Shown in pieces: positions 1-10,123 of a stretch of DNA of 64,000 bases. How positions within the stretch are numbered: the stretch's first letter is position 1; each line of letters starts with the position of its first letter. A model generated the notes under the pieces. It had not been told where the DNA came from, ran no database searches, and saw nothing but the letters and a program-made list of their open reading frames with translations. Source of the stretch: Adiantum capillus-veneris (lineage: Eukaryota > Streptophyta > Polypodiopsida > Polypodiales > Pteridaceae). The stretch lies in NCBI GenBank assembly GCA_014529385.2, contig CM043971.1:29963709-30027708 (forward strand). Reading direction: 5' to 3'. Both the position numbers and the translations under genes were made by a program.

Positions 1-831
1 ACATTGAGCACCTGAGAAGGTCGAAAAATCGTCCATGAAGATGCGAAGATGATCCGTAAGCAAAGGACAAAAGATGAGATATACCACCCGATTGAAGGAA
101 GGTGGAGCGTTTTTCAACCCAAAAGACATTCTAGTGTAGATAAATATACCCCAGGGAGTCACAAAAGCCGTTTTCAGCTGACCACTTGGATGGATGCCCA
201 ACTGATTGTACCCACTAAACCCATCCATGAAACTGTACAAAACATGCCCTGCTACATCTTTGAGCACACGCTCAGTGAAAGGTGTGGGGAAACCATCTGG
301 AATAGTTACCTTATTCAGCACGCGGTAATCTACACACACCCGAATTTTATTGGACTGCTTCTTAGGCGCTATCACCATGGGTGATAACCACTCAGAGTGC
401 TCCATAGGTACAATGATCCTTGCCTCTTGCATTTTTTTGAGCTCTGACTTGACAGCCTCTGCATACTTTGGGTTGAGCTTATAAGCTCGGCCTCTAACAG
501 GCTTAGCCCCTTCAACCAGAGGGATTGTGTGGAGACCCAATTCTGGTGGGATCGCTTCCAAATCCTTGTAGGACCAAGCAAAAACATCCTTAAAAGAGTG
601 AATAAAAGAAACTACCTGATCAAGTAATGCGGGATGCTCCTATAACCAAGCTGCTAAGAGGACGTGCTGAGGGTTGTCAAGGTCGCCCAGGTTGACCTTT
701 TTGACAGGGTCAGGAGATGTAACTGTCGAGGGTACTTCAGAAGTTGAGAACTGAGTTGCCTCTTGGAGCTTCGAAACTTCATGTGCTGGTGTTTGATCGA
801 TTGGAAACTCCGCATACTCTTCTCGAACCAT
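1..831 (-). pseudogene. Ty3/gypsy pol, reverse transcriptase (partial)
   Basis: Read on the minus strand, one frame runs from 831 to the window edge with a single TAG near 640. The RT signatures appear in order: DVFAWSYKDL, then PLVEGAKPVRGRAY, EARIIVPMEHSEWLSPMV, a VCVDYRVLNKVTI block, FMDGFSGYNQ, GLKNAPPSF and the catalytic IFMDDF close to base 30. FMDD replaces the usual Y[L/V]DD form. The upstream protease frame is joined only through a frameshift near 830. Connection, RNase H and integrase must lie left of the window. Confidence 0.88.
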
Positions 832-835
832 CCTG

Positions 836-2789
836 GTGGAAGCTCCTCGAAGTGTAAATCTTCAGACACAGGCATAACCGAGTGCTTTTGAGGGGGCGGG
901 GCGTCCAACCTGGGAGATTTTAGAGGGAGGGGGGAATCATTGGCGGGTTCATGCAGAGGAGATTTTTTCCCCCTTCGGTAAAGTGTTATAGGTTCACCGA
1001 GGCCGAGGGCTTCCATAGGAGGATCATCTGAATCAAGAGAATTTGGGGCTGACACACTTACTTCTTCGACTGGTCCACTGTCTGCTGTAGGACTTGGGAC
1101 ATTTATGTCCGCCTGAGGAGTTGGGAGAGAGAGTGTTACCGGCACAGGTGAGTTTTGAATAGAGCCCACATAGCATGGCATCGAGGCGGTAGCTTCCAAC
1201 CACTGCAGCAGCAGGTCTTCGTCAGACCCATCAGGTGGGATGGGTTGCTCAGGGTCGGGGTTGAACTGTACTGACAATGAGCTGTGATGAACCACTGGAT
1301 CCATACCTCCTTCGAGCCGAATTGGTTGCATGGGGGAGCCAGGAGTATGTATCCACATTGCGTCGTTTCCCCAATCATGAAGTGCCTTAGTATGTCGCAA
1401 CCATGGTCTACCAATCAGCAAAGGAAATCCTCCCTCCACCTGAGGAAGACTGACCACCACAAAATCTAAGCTAAACGTGAAGTCTTGTACCATCAGAGAC
1501 ACCTTCTCTACTATGACCACAGGGTAGACTGTCCTCTGGTCTGCCGATGTAACAGCGAATGGAGTAGGGCGGGTAGACTCCAGACATAAGGCAAACATAG
1601 TAAATTCTGGCATCAGATTGATCCCAGATCCACCATCCACTATGACGCCTGAGAATTGATGCCCAAGAATAGACACAGTGAGATGAGGACTTTTGTAGTC
1701 GGTGAGGGGAGCAGCTGGATATGAAATCATGTAGGACTCCATGGGCTGCACAGGTAGGTGCCCGCCACTACGCCCTGCACCCGGACGCCCTGCACCCGGG
1801 TACACAGACTGGATGATGGAAAGGGTGTCACTTCTTAAATTTGCATCAAGTCGAAGCATGTCGTATAGTGACACTTGCTGAAAAGTGTTTTTCAAGATAG
1901 ACTCTGTTGTGGGCTTGTTTCCTTTGATTAGATCTTCCTCCGGTATCTTAAGCTTCTGCAAGTTCTCTACTGCTTCCATGAAAGCACCATCAATATCTGA
2001 TAGAAGCGACGTAGGTTGGCTACTGACACTACCTACTGGTTTATCACCTACTACTGGAGTTTGACTCATTTGTGTGACAGGAGATGGAAAGATTAGACCG
2101 CCAAGGAGGCTGAGGCCAAGAGCAGCTCTCTGTGCCCGTGTGAGCACACCAGCCGGCTCTTCCACTTGCTTCAACCCATCTCGAGAGGCAACTACAAGAG
2201 CGGAAGGCGGGGCCTTTACTGTGATGAGGTTAAGGTTTGGGAATGTAAACTCCTGCTCGTTCTGGCTTGTGCTTGAAGATGTGGACGCTCGTTGTTTTGG
2301 GCAATCCTTACTATAGTGATCCTTAGCTTCAGGCCAATGTCGGCAAGGAGGGGATCCTTCTGGTAAGGGACATTTGCACTGATAGTGTCCATACTCCCCG
2401 CACCTGTAGCACAAAATTAGCCTATTTGAGGGGCGAGGTGGTCTCGGCCCTTGCTGCATTGGACCGGATGCTGACGTGTAGAAGCTTTGGGGAACTGAAG
2501 GAGTACTAGCATGATAAAAGCTGGGGGATGTAAAGTTGTTGTGCATACCTTGCATAGGAGGTGTTGTCAACAGAGGTGGCATCGGGTTCTGATGGCTATA
2601 TGGTGACACCATGTTTGATGCAGGTGCTAGCCCTTGTTGGAGAGAAGGACCTAGACTTTGCTGTATCTGCCGTAATCCCTTGATATAGTAGCAACCCTTG
2701 TCTTCATGCCCAGACTTCTCGCAGAGCAATAAGCCCAAAGGGGGCAGTCCTGTGGAGGATGTCCTGGAGAGCGACACGAGCTGCACCAT
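836..2789 (-). pseudogene. Ty3/gypsy Gag C-terminus with zinc knuckles plus retropepsin
   Basis: This long open frame carries CYRCGEYGHYQCKC (CX2CX4HX4C) and a following C..H..C cluster (SPPCRHWPEAKDHYSKDC). About 200 residues later comes a retropepsin core, GVIVDGGSGINLMPEF, then LLIGRPWLRHTKAL, a typical end of gypsy proteases. A long Pro/Ser/Asp-rich spacer leads to the RT frame. The continuation of the frame down to 654 is out of frame with pol. Compared with copy B, a short deletion near 2730-2790 has removed part of another knuckle. Confidence 0.85.
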
Positions 2790-3640
2790 ACCATAGCCTT
2801 AGTCTCCTGTTGAGACCGAAGCTCTTCTAGCTCTCTCTTGATTTGATCCAAAGCCTCAAGATGTGGGGGTTTCTCCTGGCGAAGAGAGATATTTTTTTCT
2901 CTTCAAGAGTGCGTTGTAGTTTTAGGGCTTCAAGTTCTGTACGTAAAGAAGTCAATGGATCAGCATGACTTTCCGAAAACACAGAGGGGGTCTCTATGTG
3001 AGGGGAGTTGTTGAACAGCTTCCTAGTCCCCTCTATCCTAGTAGCAGCTGTGATAAGCTCTGCAAAAGTCTCCTTTGGCTGGAGCACCATGTTGGCTAAC
3101 TCATTTAACACCTTCTCCTGGTAGTCACTGAGCCTGAAAGCTGCACAGAACTGTTGCCTTAAGGCTGCCCGGGTTGCAAAATGGTTCTCTGCAAACTGGC
3201 TGTACCATTTGTCTGCTAAGCCATCCTAGGTGGATGGAAAGAGTACCAAATAAGCATCTTCCCTGTTAAGACCACGACCCCTACAGAGAGATACAAACCT
3301 CCTTGCATGGTCATCAGCATCTTCTGAAGAGAGTCCTTTGAATGTAGGGAACTGGATGTTTACCTTAGACAAAACGCTAGCCAACGGCTCCATGGCCCCT
3401 TGCTGACCCTGTTGCTTAGTAGCCTGCTGTAGCAGAATAGGAGAGAGCTTTACTGGAGAAGGTGATCTGGAAGATGTGGAACCAGATGAAGGAATGGGTG
3501 ATGTATGTGGAGGTATAGGTGATGAGGTTGATGGACTTCTACTAGGTATCAAAGGTCGTCTTCTGTTATAGTATGTGGAGGTATAGGTGATGAGGTTGAT
3601 GGACTTCTACTAGGTACCAAAGGTCGTCTTCTGTTATAGT
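2790..3640 (-). pseudogene. Ty3/gypsy Gag N-terminal and central part, broken
   Basis: Two open pieces in one frame (3552-3226 and 3111-2827) belong together; a TAG at 3226 interrupts FPST*DGLADKWYSQ. Copy B has TTG at that codon, so this is a point mutation. Retrotransposon gag features are seen: GLSSEDADDHARRFVSLC, then a KWY-FAENHF stretch and ELANMVLQPKETFAEL. A frameshift near 2850 (length change in a T run) moves on to the knuckle CSSCRSPGHPPQDC. The N-terminus is rich in Ser/Pro. Confidence 0.75.
3503..3638. repeat. 68-bp tandem duplication in gypsy A gag
   Basis: Units 3503-3570 and 3571-3638 are identical except for one T/C difference. Copy B has a single unit. The length is not a multiple of three, so the duplication shifts the Gag N-terminal frame. 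The near identity marks a recent event. Confidence 0.9.
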
Positions 3641-3740
3641 ACTTCAGAGGGCTCAGTAGTGCGCTTTGACGCTCGACTGACCGCCTTGTATGTGTCATGC
3701 AGTGACCACCAATCCAACCAACCTTTGGGCAAGAAAACTT

Positions 3741-3985
3741 TGAACTGGCTGAAGACTGGTCTAGACTCTACTAGACCAGGCTAGTGACTAGACCAGGGTG
3801 GACCAGGGACGACGAGGACTGGACCAGGACGAGGGCTGGTTGGACCAGGGCGAGAGATGACTAGGGCTCGTTGGACCAGGGCGAGATATGACTAGAGCAA
3901 AGGAGGACTAGACCAGTTGGACCAGGCGAGAGGAGAACGGTGCAAGGCAAGGGAGGCGAAGCTAGGTAAGGTAGGCGAAGCTAGA
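3741..3985. repeat. Imperfect repeats in gypsy A leader
   Basis: Between primer site and gag, variants of GGACCAGGGCGAGAGATGACTA-type units (core GGACCAGG) recur about ten times. Copy B has a similar but rearranged array at 14020-14230, so the array evolves quickly. No coding potential was seen. Confidence 0.75.
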
Positions 3986-4038
3986 TAGACCCAACTAGCT
4001 TCAAGATTCGTACTTCACAGAGTGAGATTTCAGTTGAG

Positions 4039-4056
4039 ATCCCATCGTGGTCGCCA
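4039..4056 (-). promoter_or_regulatory. Gypsy A primer-binding site, tRNA-Arg type
   Basis: In the element sense the bases just inside the LTR read TGGCGACCACGATGGGAT, three bases after the LTR end. This complements the 3' end CGTGGTCGCCA of a eukaryotic tRNA-Arg. The tRNA assignment is from memory of that tRNA's acceptor stem. Confidence 0.65.
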
Positions 4057-4059
4057 AAA

Positions 4060-4644
4060 TGAGAGCACCTGTAGCGCGGACAATGTGTCGTGCTCTCTAC
4101 AGTGGGTGGTCCTCAGTGCAATGTGCGTGACAATCTCACTCAAAACAGACTGAAAAGAAGGGAAACAACAGACAACAATTGAGCTCACAAAGACACAACA
4201 GCAACAATAGACCACAACAAATGACTCGACTATCTCAAAGAACTGATACAGACTCTGGCGAGGCAGCACACTCTGCTCCAGCCCAGTAGACTCTCAGGTA
4301 CAATGGGATGTCGAGGCTCAGATGTGCAGGGATCGTGAATCCATGCTCTGTGTATAGACTCACTCTAAACGACTACGTGAAGATAATGCTAATGGCCCAA
4401 AACGACTACTCATATGTACAACCATAAAGAGCCACCAACGGCTCATAAATGTCCAGTCAGCTAAGTCTATCTCCAAACTGAGTGGTGGTGGTGACCTGGC
4501 CACGATGTCCACTAGACCACCGTCGATACCCTGCCATGTGTCACTCCCTCGCCCAGAGGGTCCGTCCAGTGTGAACCAGACCAACTGTAACCAACTGTCC
4601 AATTGTCTGCCTGTCCTGTGAAGTGACACTGTAGCCCTGCTACA
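4060..4644 (-). repeat. Gypsy LTR 1 (5' LTR of A; possibly also LTR of B)
   Basis: On the plus strand it starts TGAGAGCACCTGTAGC and ends GTAGCCCTGCTACA. It is nearly collinear with LTR 2 at 14322-14905. The right limit is uncertain: a further shared TATGCTTGATATATG and CAGGTTGG follow both LTRs, so the true end may be as far as about 4670. Immediately beyond it lies gypsy B coding sequence with no polypurine tract. Confidence 0.8.
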
Positions 4645-4670
4645 TATGCTTGATATATGTGTGGTAGCCA

Positions 4671-5533
4671 GGTTGGGGCTGAGACACTTACTTCTTTGAC
4701 TGGTCCACTGTCTGCTGTAGGACTTGGGACATTTATGTTTGCCTGAGGAGTTGGGAGAGAGAGTGTTACCGGCACAGGTGAGTTTCGAATAGAGACCACA
4801 TAGCATGGCATCGAGGCGGTAGCTTCCAACCACTGCAGCAGGTCTTCGTCAGACCCATCAGGTGGGATGGGCTGCTCAAGGTCGGGGTTGGACTACACTG
4901 ACAATGAGCTGTGATGAACCACTAGATCCATACCTCCTTCGAGCCGAATTGGTTGAATGGGGGAGCCAAGAGTATGTATCCACATTACATCGTTTCCCCA
5001 ATCATAAAGTGCCTTAGTATGCCGTAACCATGGTCTACCAATCAGCAAAGGAAATCCTCCCTCCACCTGAGGAAGACTGACCACCACAAAATCTAAGCTA
5101 AATGTGAAGTCTTGTACCATTAGAGGCACCTTCTCTACTATGCCCACAGGGTAGACCGTCCTCTGGTCTGCCAATGTAACAGTGAATGGAGCAGGGCGGG
5201 TCGGCTCGAGACCTAAGGCCAACATAGTAAATTATGGCATCAGATTGATCCCAGATCCACCATCCACTATGACGCCTGAGAATTGATGTCCAAGAATAGA
5301 CACAGTGAGACGAAGACTTTTGTAGTCGGTGAGGGGAGCAGCTGGATATGAAATCATGTAGGACTCCAAGCGCTGCACAGGTAGGTACCCGCCACTAGGC
5401 CCTGCACCCGAGTACAGAGACTGGATGATGGAAAGGGTGTCACTTCTTAAATTTGCATCAAGTCAAAGCATGTCGTATAGTGACACTTGCTGAAAAGTGT
5501 TTTTCAAGATAGACTCTATTGTGGGCTTGTTTC
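4671..5533 (-). pseudogene. Gypsy B retropepsin fragment
   Basis: Collinear with 1050-1930 of copy A. It retains LLIGRPWLRHTKALYDWG and DQRTVYPVGIVEKV. Stops occur, including after SSLSV near 4893. Its frame reads on into LTR 1 without a stop for some distance, which is accidental. Confidence 0.8.
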
Positions 5534-5548
5534 GTTTGATTAGATCTT
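5534..5548. repeat. LINE L1-i target-site duplication (left)
   Basis: GTTTGATTAGATCTT, 15 bp, is repeated perfectly at 12417-12431. The empty site is visible in gypsy A near 1934, where the same sequence is uninterrupted apart from one base. Confidence 0.93.
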
Positions 5549-5691
5549 TTTTTTTTCCGAGAAAAAGATCCTTCTATTAGTTAATGAAAGCTGCCCATAG
5601 GGCTACATCCACCTCTGCAAGAGAGGGCTACAACAAACATGATGGGGAGACTCTCCCAATGAAAAAACAGCATATATACAATGGGGCTAAA

Positions 5692-8600
5692 TCAAGAGAT
5701 GGGAGGAGGGAAAAGCCACACAGGTGGACAGTAGTGCCATCTGAGCACCCCCGGGACCATGGAGTAAAACGGCCCAGGGCGCCAGAGACGAAGGAAAGCC
5801 TCGCGGCGCTCTCGCATGCGGTCGGAGCTGCCCTGTAGTCCCTCAAGCTGTCCTCTGAGAGTATGGATCAGCTCTAGCCAAAAGTCACGAACAGTCTCTG
5901 CTGGTGGTACAAGGCGAGCCTCAAAGATGCGGAAAAAACGGGCCCGCCAGATGAACCAGAGAGCTAGGCCGCTGATGAGCTCCCAACACTCCGCTCTCTC
6001 ACTGCTCCACTCCTGTGGAGTAAGGTCTGCAGCAGGCTGGAGTGTAGGTCGACCCCCCTGTATCACTATCATCCTGCTGGTGGAAGATAGCTCAAACTGA
6101 AGTGCCGGGCCCGTGAGGGTGGACCAAGCCGCCGCCCCCCAAGTGTACTGTCGAGCCGTGGAGAGGGCAGGCATCAGCCGAAGAACTCGTAGCCACACCT
6201 GCTGGGCCGAGGGACAATCCCAAAGACAGTGTCGCTGACTCTCCACCAACTGGTCACAGGCTGTGCATGCGGCCGAGAGACCACAATGTACAAGCCAGCT
6301 CCCTACTGCTGTGGCTCTGTGTGCAACCAACCACTGGAACAAGGTGACGCGCCTCGGCTGTCTGGAGTCCCACAGCCTCTGCCAAAAAGCTGCCAAGAAC
6401 TCAACTATGAGACCCTCTTCCTGCCAATGACGTGCTGCAGCGGGGCGGGCCTCTCTCTGTGCTGCAAGTATATGACGTCCAAGCCGAACAGTGTACTGAA
6501 AGAAAGGGACTCCTGGGCGGTCTGCAGAAGAGAATGGGTCCCTCCATAGCCACTCACCAGGATCCCACTGTACTCGTGCCAGTGGACAGCACTCCCAAGC
6601 CCATAGCCTGCAGTGTCCTGTCTCAAGAGCTGCTGGGTCAGGGTCTATGACGCAAGTCCTCCCACAGATGCCCACAACTCGGATCCTCTGGAAACAACAC
6701 TCTGCTACCTGCGGGGCCTCTACTGCAACTCTCTGTAATCGTCCCCCACCCTGAAGCTCGAACAACAGGGCTGGGACAGTCTCTGAGCAAGCCCTGACTA
6801 AAATGAGAACCTCCAGTCGTGTGAAGCCCTGACTGAAATGAGAACCTCCAGTCGTGTGAAGCCCTGACTGAAATGAGAACCTCCAGTCGTGTGAAGGCTC
6901 CCATCCACCAGGGTGCTACTGGCTCGAGAGGCGTGAGCCAATCAGCTGGAACTGACTCTGAGATGTCCTGACACATGCTGTGAACCCCTCTCATGCCCTG
7001 TAGCTGGACAACCTGCACCTCCTCTGACAAACCTGTGAACTCTAGCCAGTCACCTAGAGAGCGCGCTGGACCTGCTGCCATGGGACCCCAAGACACATGA
7101 GGCCTACTCCCAACCAAGTGGCCTCTCTGAGTGCTAACTATGGGGTTCCAGACGAGGGGCTGCCGTAGGCGCTCCTCCGTGCACGTCGGCTGCCGCTGCT
7201 CTAGGCCACGCCGCAATAGCTCCCAAGACCGAAGCAAACTCACAGCGAATCGGTCCTCCAGTCTCCTGCTCAAACCAACTCGGCGCAACTCTGTAAAGAT
7301 CCATCTGGTCGAAGGTTGCCAAGGGCCTCCTGCCTGAGGCACCCTGGCACGAAGCCTTTGCAACAAGAACTCCTTCCAGGGCTCCTCGCCTGGAAGAAGT
7401 CCTCTGACGACGAACTTCCCAAGAAGGGCTCTGCTCTGCTGTGCTGGATCAATGATCCCAAGCCCTCCCTGAGAACAAGGAAGTGTGATGACCGACCAAG
7501 CCACCTTGGCTCGGGCAATCTGAGTGTCGCGACCAGACCAAAGGAAGTTCCTGATCAGCCTCTCTACCTGGCTGATGCAAGAACTCGAGAAGATCCAGCA
7601 AGAAGTGATGTACCACATAGTCGCCAACAACACCTAGTTGGCAACTACTACTCTACCAGCCAACGAAAGTCGTGCTGAGCTCCAATGTAACAGCTTTCTC
7701 CTGATGGACAGGAGAAGAGGAGCAATCTGCTGCTCGGGGGACAAATCCAAACCAACCTGACAACCCAAGTACCGAACTGCAGTCCCTGGAGGAATCCACC
7801 TGAAACCCTCTCCTGGCATCCAATCTGGCACAGGAGCACTACCAAGCACTACCAACTGAGAAAGCCACTGTCTTTCTCCAGTTGATCAGTGCGCCCGATG
7901 CACAGCAGAAGGTCTCCAAAGCCTGCCCACATTTGTGTAAATTGGCCTCCTGGCCCTCTAAGTACAAGGCTGAGTCGTCGGCAAACTCAGCGTCCAGAAG
8001 CTCATCTCCCCGTATAGGGAGTGCTAAGCCCCTCAAACCAACCTTCTGTGACACCAAAAATCTGCTCATCGCCTCCGCATAGAACAGAAAGAGAAAGGGG
8101 GCAAGAGGACAACCCTGTCTGACCGATCGTGTGAGCATGAAGCGCTAACCTCTACCTCCTGCCAAAAGCACCTGACTGTGGGCCTGCCTGTACAAAGCTG
8201 ACACCCCTCTGATCCAAGCCTCTGAGAAGCCCATCCTGCGTAGCGTGCCCTCTAGAAAGTCCCAGTCAACTCTGTCGTATGCCTTCTCAAAATCGAGAAG
8301 AAGAATCACAAGGTCCTCCCCACGGAGCCGTGCAAGGGCGGAAGCCTCCCAAAAAGTGAAGATGTTGTCAAGGATACTGCGTTCCTTGACAAAACCTGTC
8401 TGAGTCCCATGTATAAGGCTCTCCAAAAGTGGCTGAATCCTCAAACTCAGAGCCTTGGCAAGAATTTTGTAGGCTGAGTTGAGAATGGTGATGGGACACC
8501 ACTGTCGAATCTCATCCAAGGAGCCACCCTCCTTTGGAATGAGGTAAATCAGGCCCTCACTCATGCTATCCGGCATCACTCCTGTGAGCAGAATGTACTG

Positions 8601-10123
8601 AAAGGCACTACAAAGATCTGGGCCAAGCAGGTCCCAGTACTCCAAGAAGAAGCTGAAAGTCAGTCCATCCTCACCTGGACAGCTACCACGAGGGAGGGCC
8701 CTAAGAGCCGTGTGCAGCTCCTCAAGCTGAAGAGGTAACTCAAGCCTCTGCCGCATCTCCTCAGTCACAAGACAAGGCATCTGTGCCCAAACCTGCTCCC
8801 TGCATGCATCCTGTCTCTCTGACTCGGGCTCAGCCGACAGTAGCTCACGGTAAAAGTCAGTAGCAACTGCACACATATCCTCTGGCTCGCAAACAACTGA
8901 CCCATCGGGTCTCCTCAACTGATTGACCTTGGCATGCGAGTGCCGAGGTCCCACTGTCTCAAAAAAAGCACCTGTCACTCTGTCACCCACCTGAGTCCAC
9001 TGAGATGCCTGTCGGTGGAAGGCAAACTGATGGCGCCTCTCCTCTGTGCAAGCAAGCTCCTGTCGAGCCTGCTGTAGCTGCTCCTCCAACCATGGACTGT
9101 CTGGATGCTGCTCCTGCATCCTCTGTAGTGAAGCAATGCCTCGTCTGAGACGCTGCTCTTCCTCTCTCGCTGCAGCCTGTCGAGCCAAAGACTCCTGGAG
9201 AAAGAAGTGGCTGAGCTGAGCTAGGCCTGAGGCCACTCTGTCTGCAGGTGGAGCCTGGCTGTCCATGCCCTCTGTTCATAGAGCCTCGACCCTCTCTCTG
9301 AGTGCTGAGTCCAGCAAGACCCGCTCTGGGATGCGAAGCATCGTGCTCCCACTCCTCTGTCTGTCTGCCACTGTGAGGATCACTGGTGCATGGTCCGAGA
9401 AGGATGTCCCTGCCAGGATGCCCACTGATCCCCCCAAGTCACTGAAGTGGTCACTAGTGTAGAAGCGATCTATCCTCGATAGATTCACTCCTCCCATCCT
9501 GCGTTCCGATCTAGAGAAGGCAAGACTATCTGGAGGCCTCACGAATCCAGAGTGCTGCCAAGCATCCGAGACCCTCAAAGTCATACACAACCTCTCCCAA
9601 GCTGCTAACTCGAGTCCATGTACAGTAGCATGGCTGCCTCCAATCCTGTCAGAAGGGTCCTCCAGCATGTTGAAGTCCCCTCCTACACACCAATGGTCAG
9701 CCTGTGGCAAAGACTCAACAATCTGTGACCAAAACGCTGCACAAGCACTCGCCACATTGGGCGCATAGATGTTCAGGAAGCCCACAAGGCCACCCTGAAC
9801 CTGCATAGTAATCCACTGAGCCTTGCCTAGCACAATAATCCCTCTGCCCACAATGGCCTGCTGCCATGAGTCCGCAATAGTCATACATACCCCACCCTGG
9901 ATGCCTCCAGGTCCAAAAGCAGCTGACGAAAAGGTATCATATCGTCCACGCAAATATGACCACCTCACCGAATGCGGCTCTCAGATAGATGGTGCTCCTG
10001 AAGCATAAGGAGATCAATCTCTCCTCCCACAAGGCGATGCTGAAGCTCCTGCCGCAATCGGCCCCGCTAGCGCTGAAACTGGGGCCCACCGAGTCCCTGC
10101 ACGTTCCACGAGACGATCCTCAT
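5692..10123 (-). pseudogene. LINE L1-i ORF2: APE endonuclease, reverse transcriptase, zinc finger
   Basis: It starts MRIVSWNVQGLGGPQ at 10123. Endonuclease motifs are LMLQEHHL, VGGDFNMLEDPSDR and SDHAPVIL. The RT part (about 9266-7800) has ILNSAYKILAKALSLRIQP, TGFVKERSILDNI, LLLDFEKAYDRVDW, RQGCPLAPFLF and catalytic FADD. The C-terminus (6765-5692) has the zf-RVT pattern LFQWLVAHRATAVGSW then CTACDQLVESQRHCLWDC. Damage: TAG at codon 19, TGA and frameshift near 9970-9990, TGA at 9276, TAG at 8145, frameshift near 7850, TAG at 7634, and a 35-bp triplication at 6791-6895. Before decay it would have made the nicking and reverse-transcribing enzyme of the element. Confidence 0.9.
6791..6895. repeat. 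35-bp tandem triplication in L1-i ORF2
   Basis: Units start at 6791, 6826 and 6861, with core GCCCTGACTGAAATGAGAAC; the first differs by one base. Copy iii has only one unit at the equivalent place. Two extra units add 70 bp and shift the frame. Confidence 0.9.

Larger units (their letters stand above)
1..4644 (-). mobile_element. Ty3/gypsy LTR retrotransposon A (left part outside window)
   Basis: The element is in minus orientation: 5' LTR at the right (4060-4644), tRNA-Arg-type primer site, a repeat-rich leader, Gag with zinc knuckles, retropepsin, then reverse transcriptase cut by the window edge. It is inactive: a TAG in gag at 3226, two frameshifts near 2790 and 2850, one near 830 and a stop at about 640. 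It shares 90% or more of its sequence by eye with copy B at 4671-14905. Confidence 0.88.

Noticed and set aside
654-831. C-terminal part of the long protease-containing frame (to 654) as real protein
   Set aside because: The RT frame begins in a different phase here (MVREEYAEF...); the tail is an out-of-frame continuation after a frameshift near 830.
5816-9462. Plus-strand ORFs opposite LINE L1-i
   Set aside because: Antisense shadows of the reverse transcriptase and zinc-finger coding sequence with no domains of their own.
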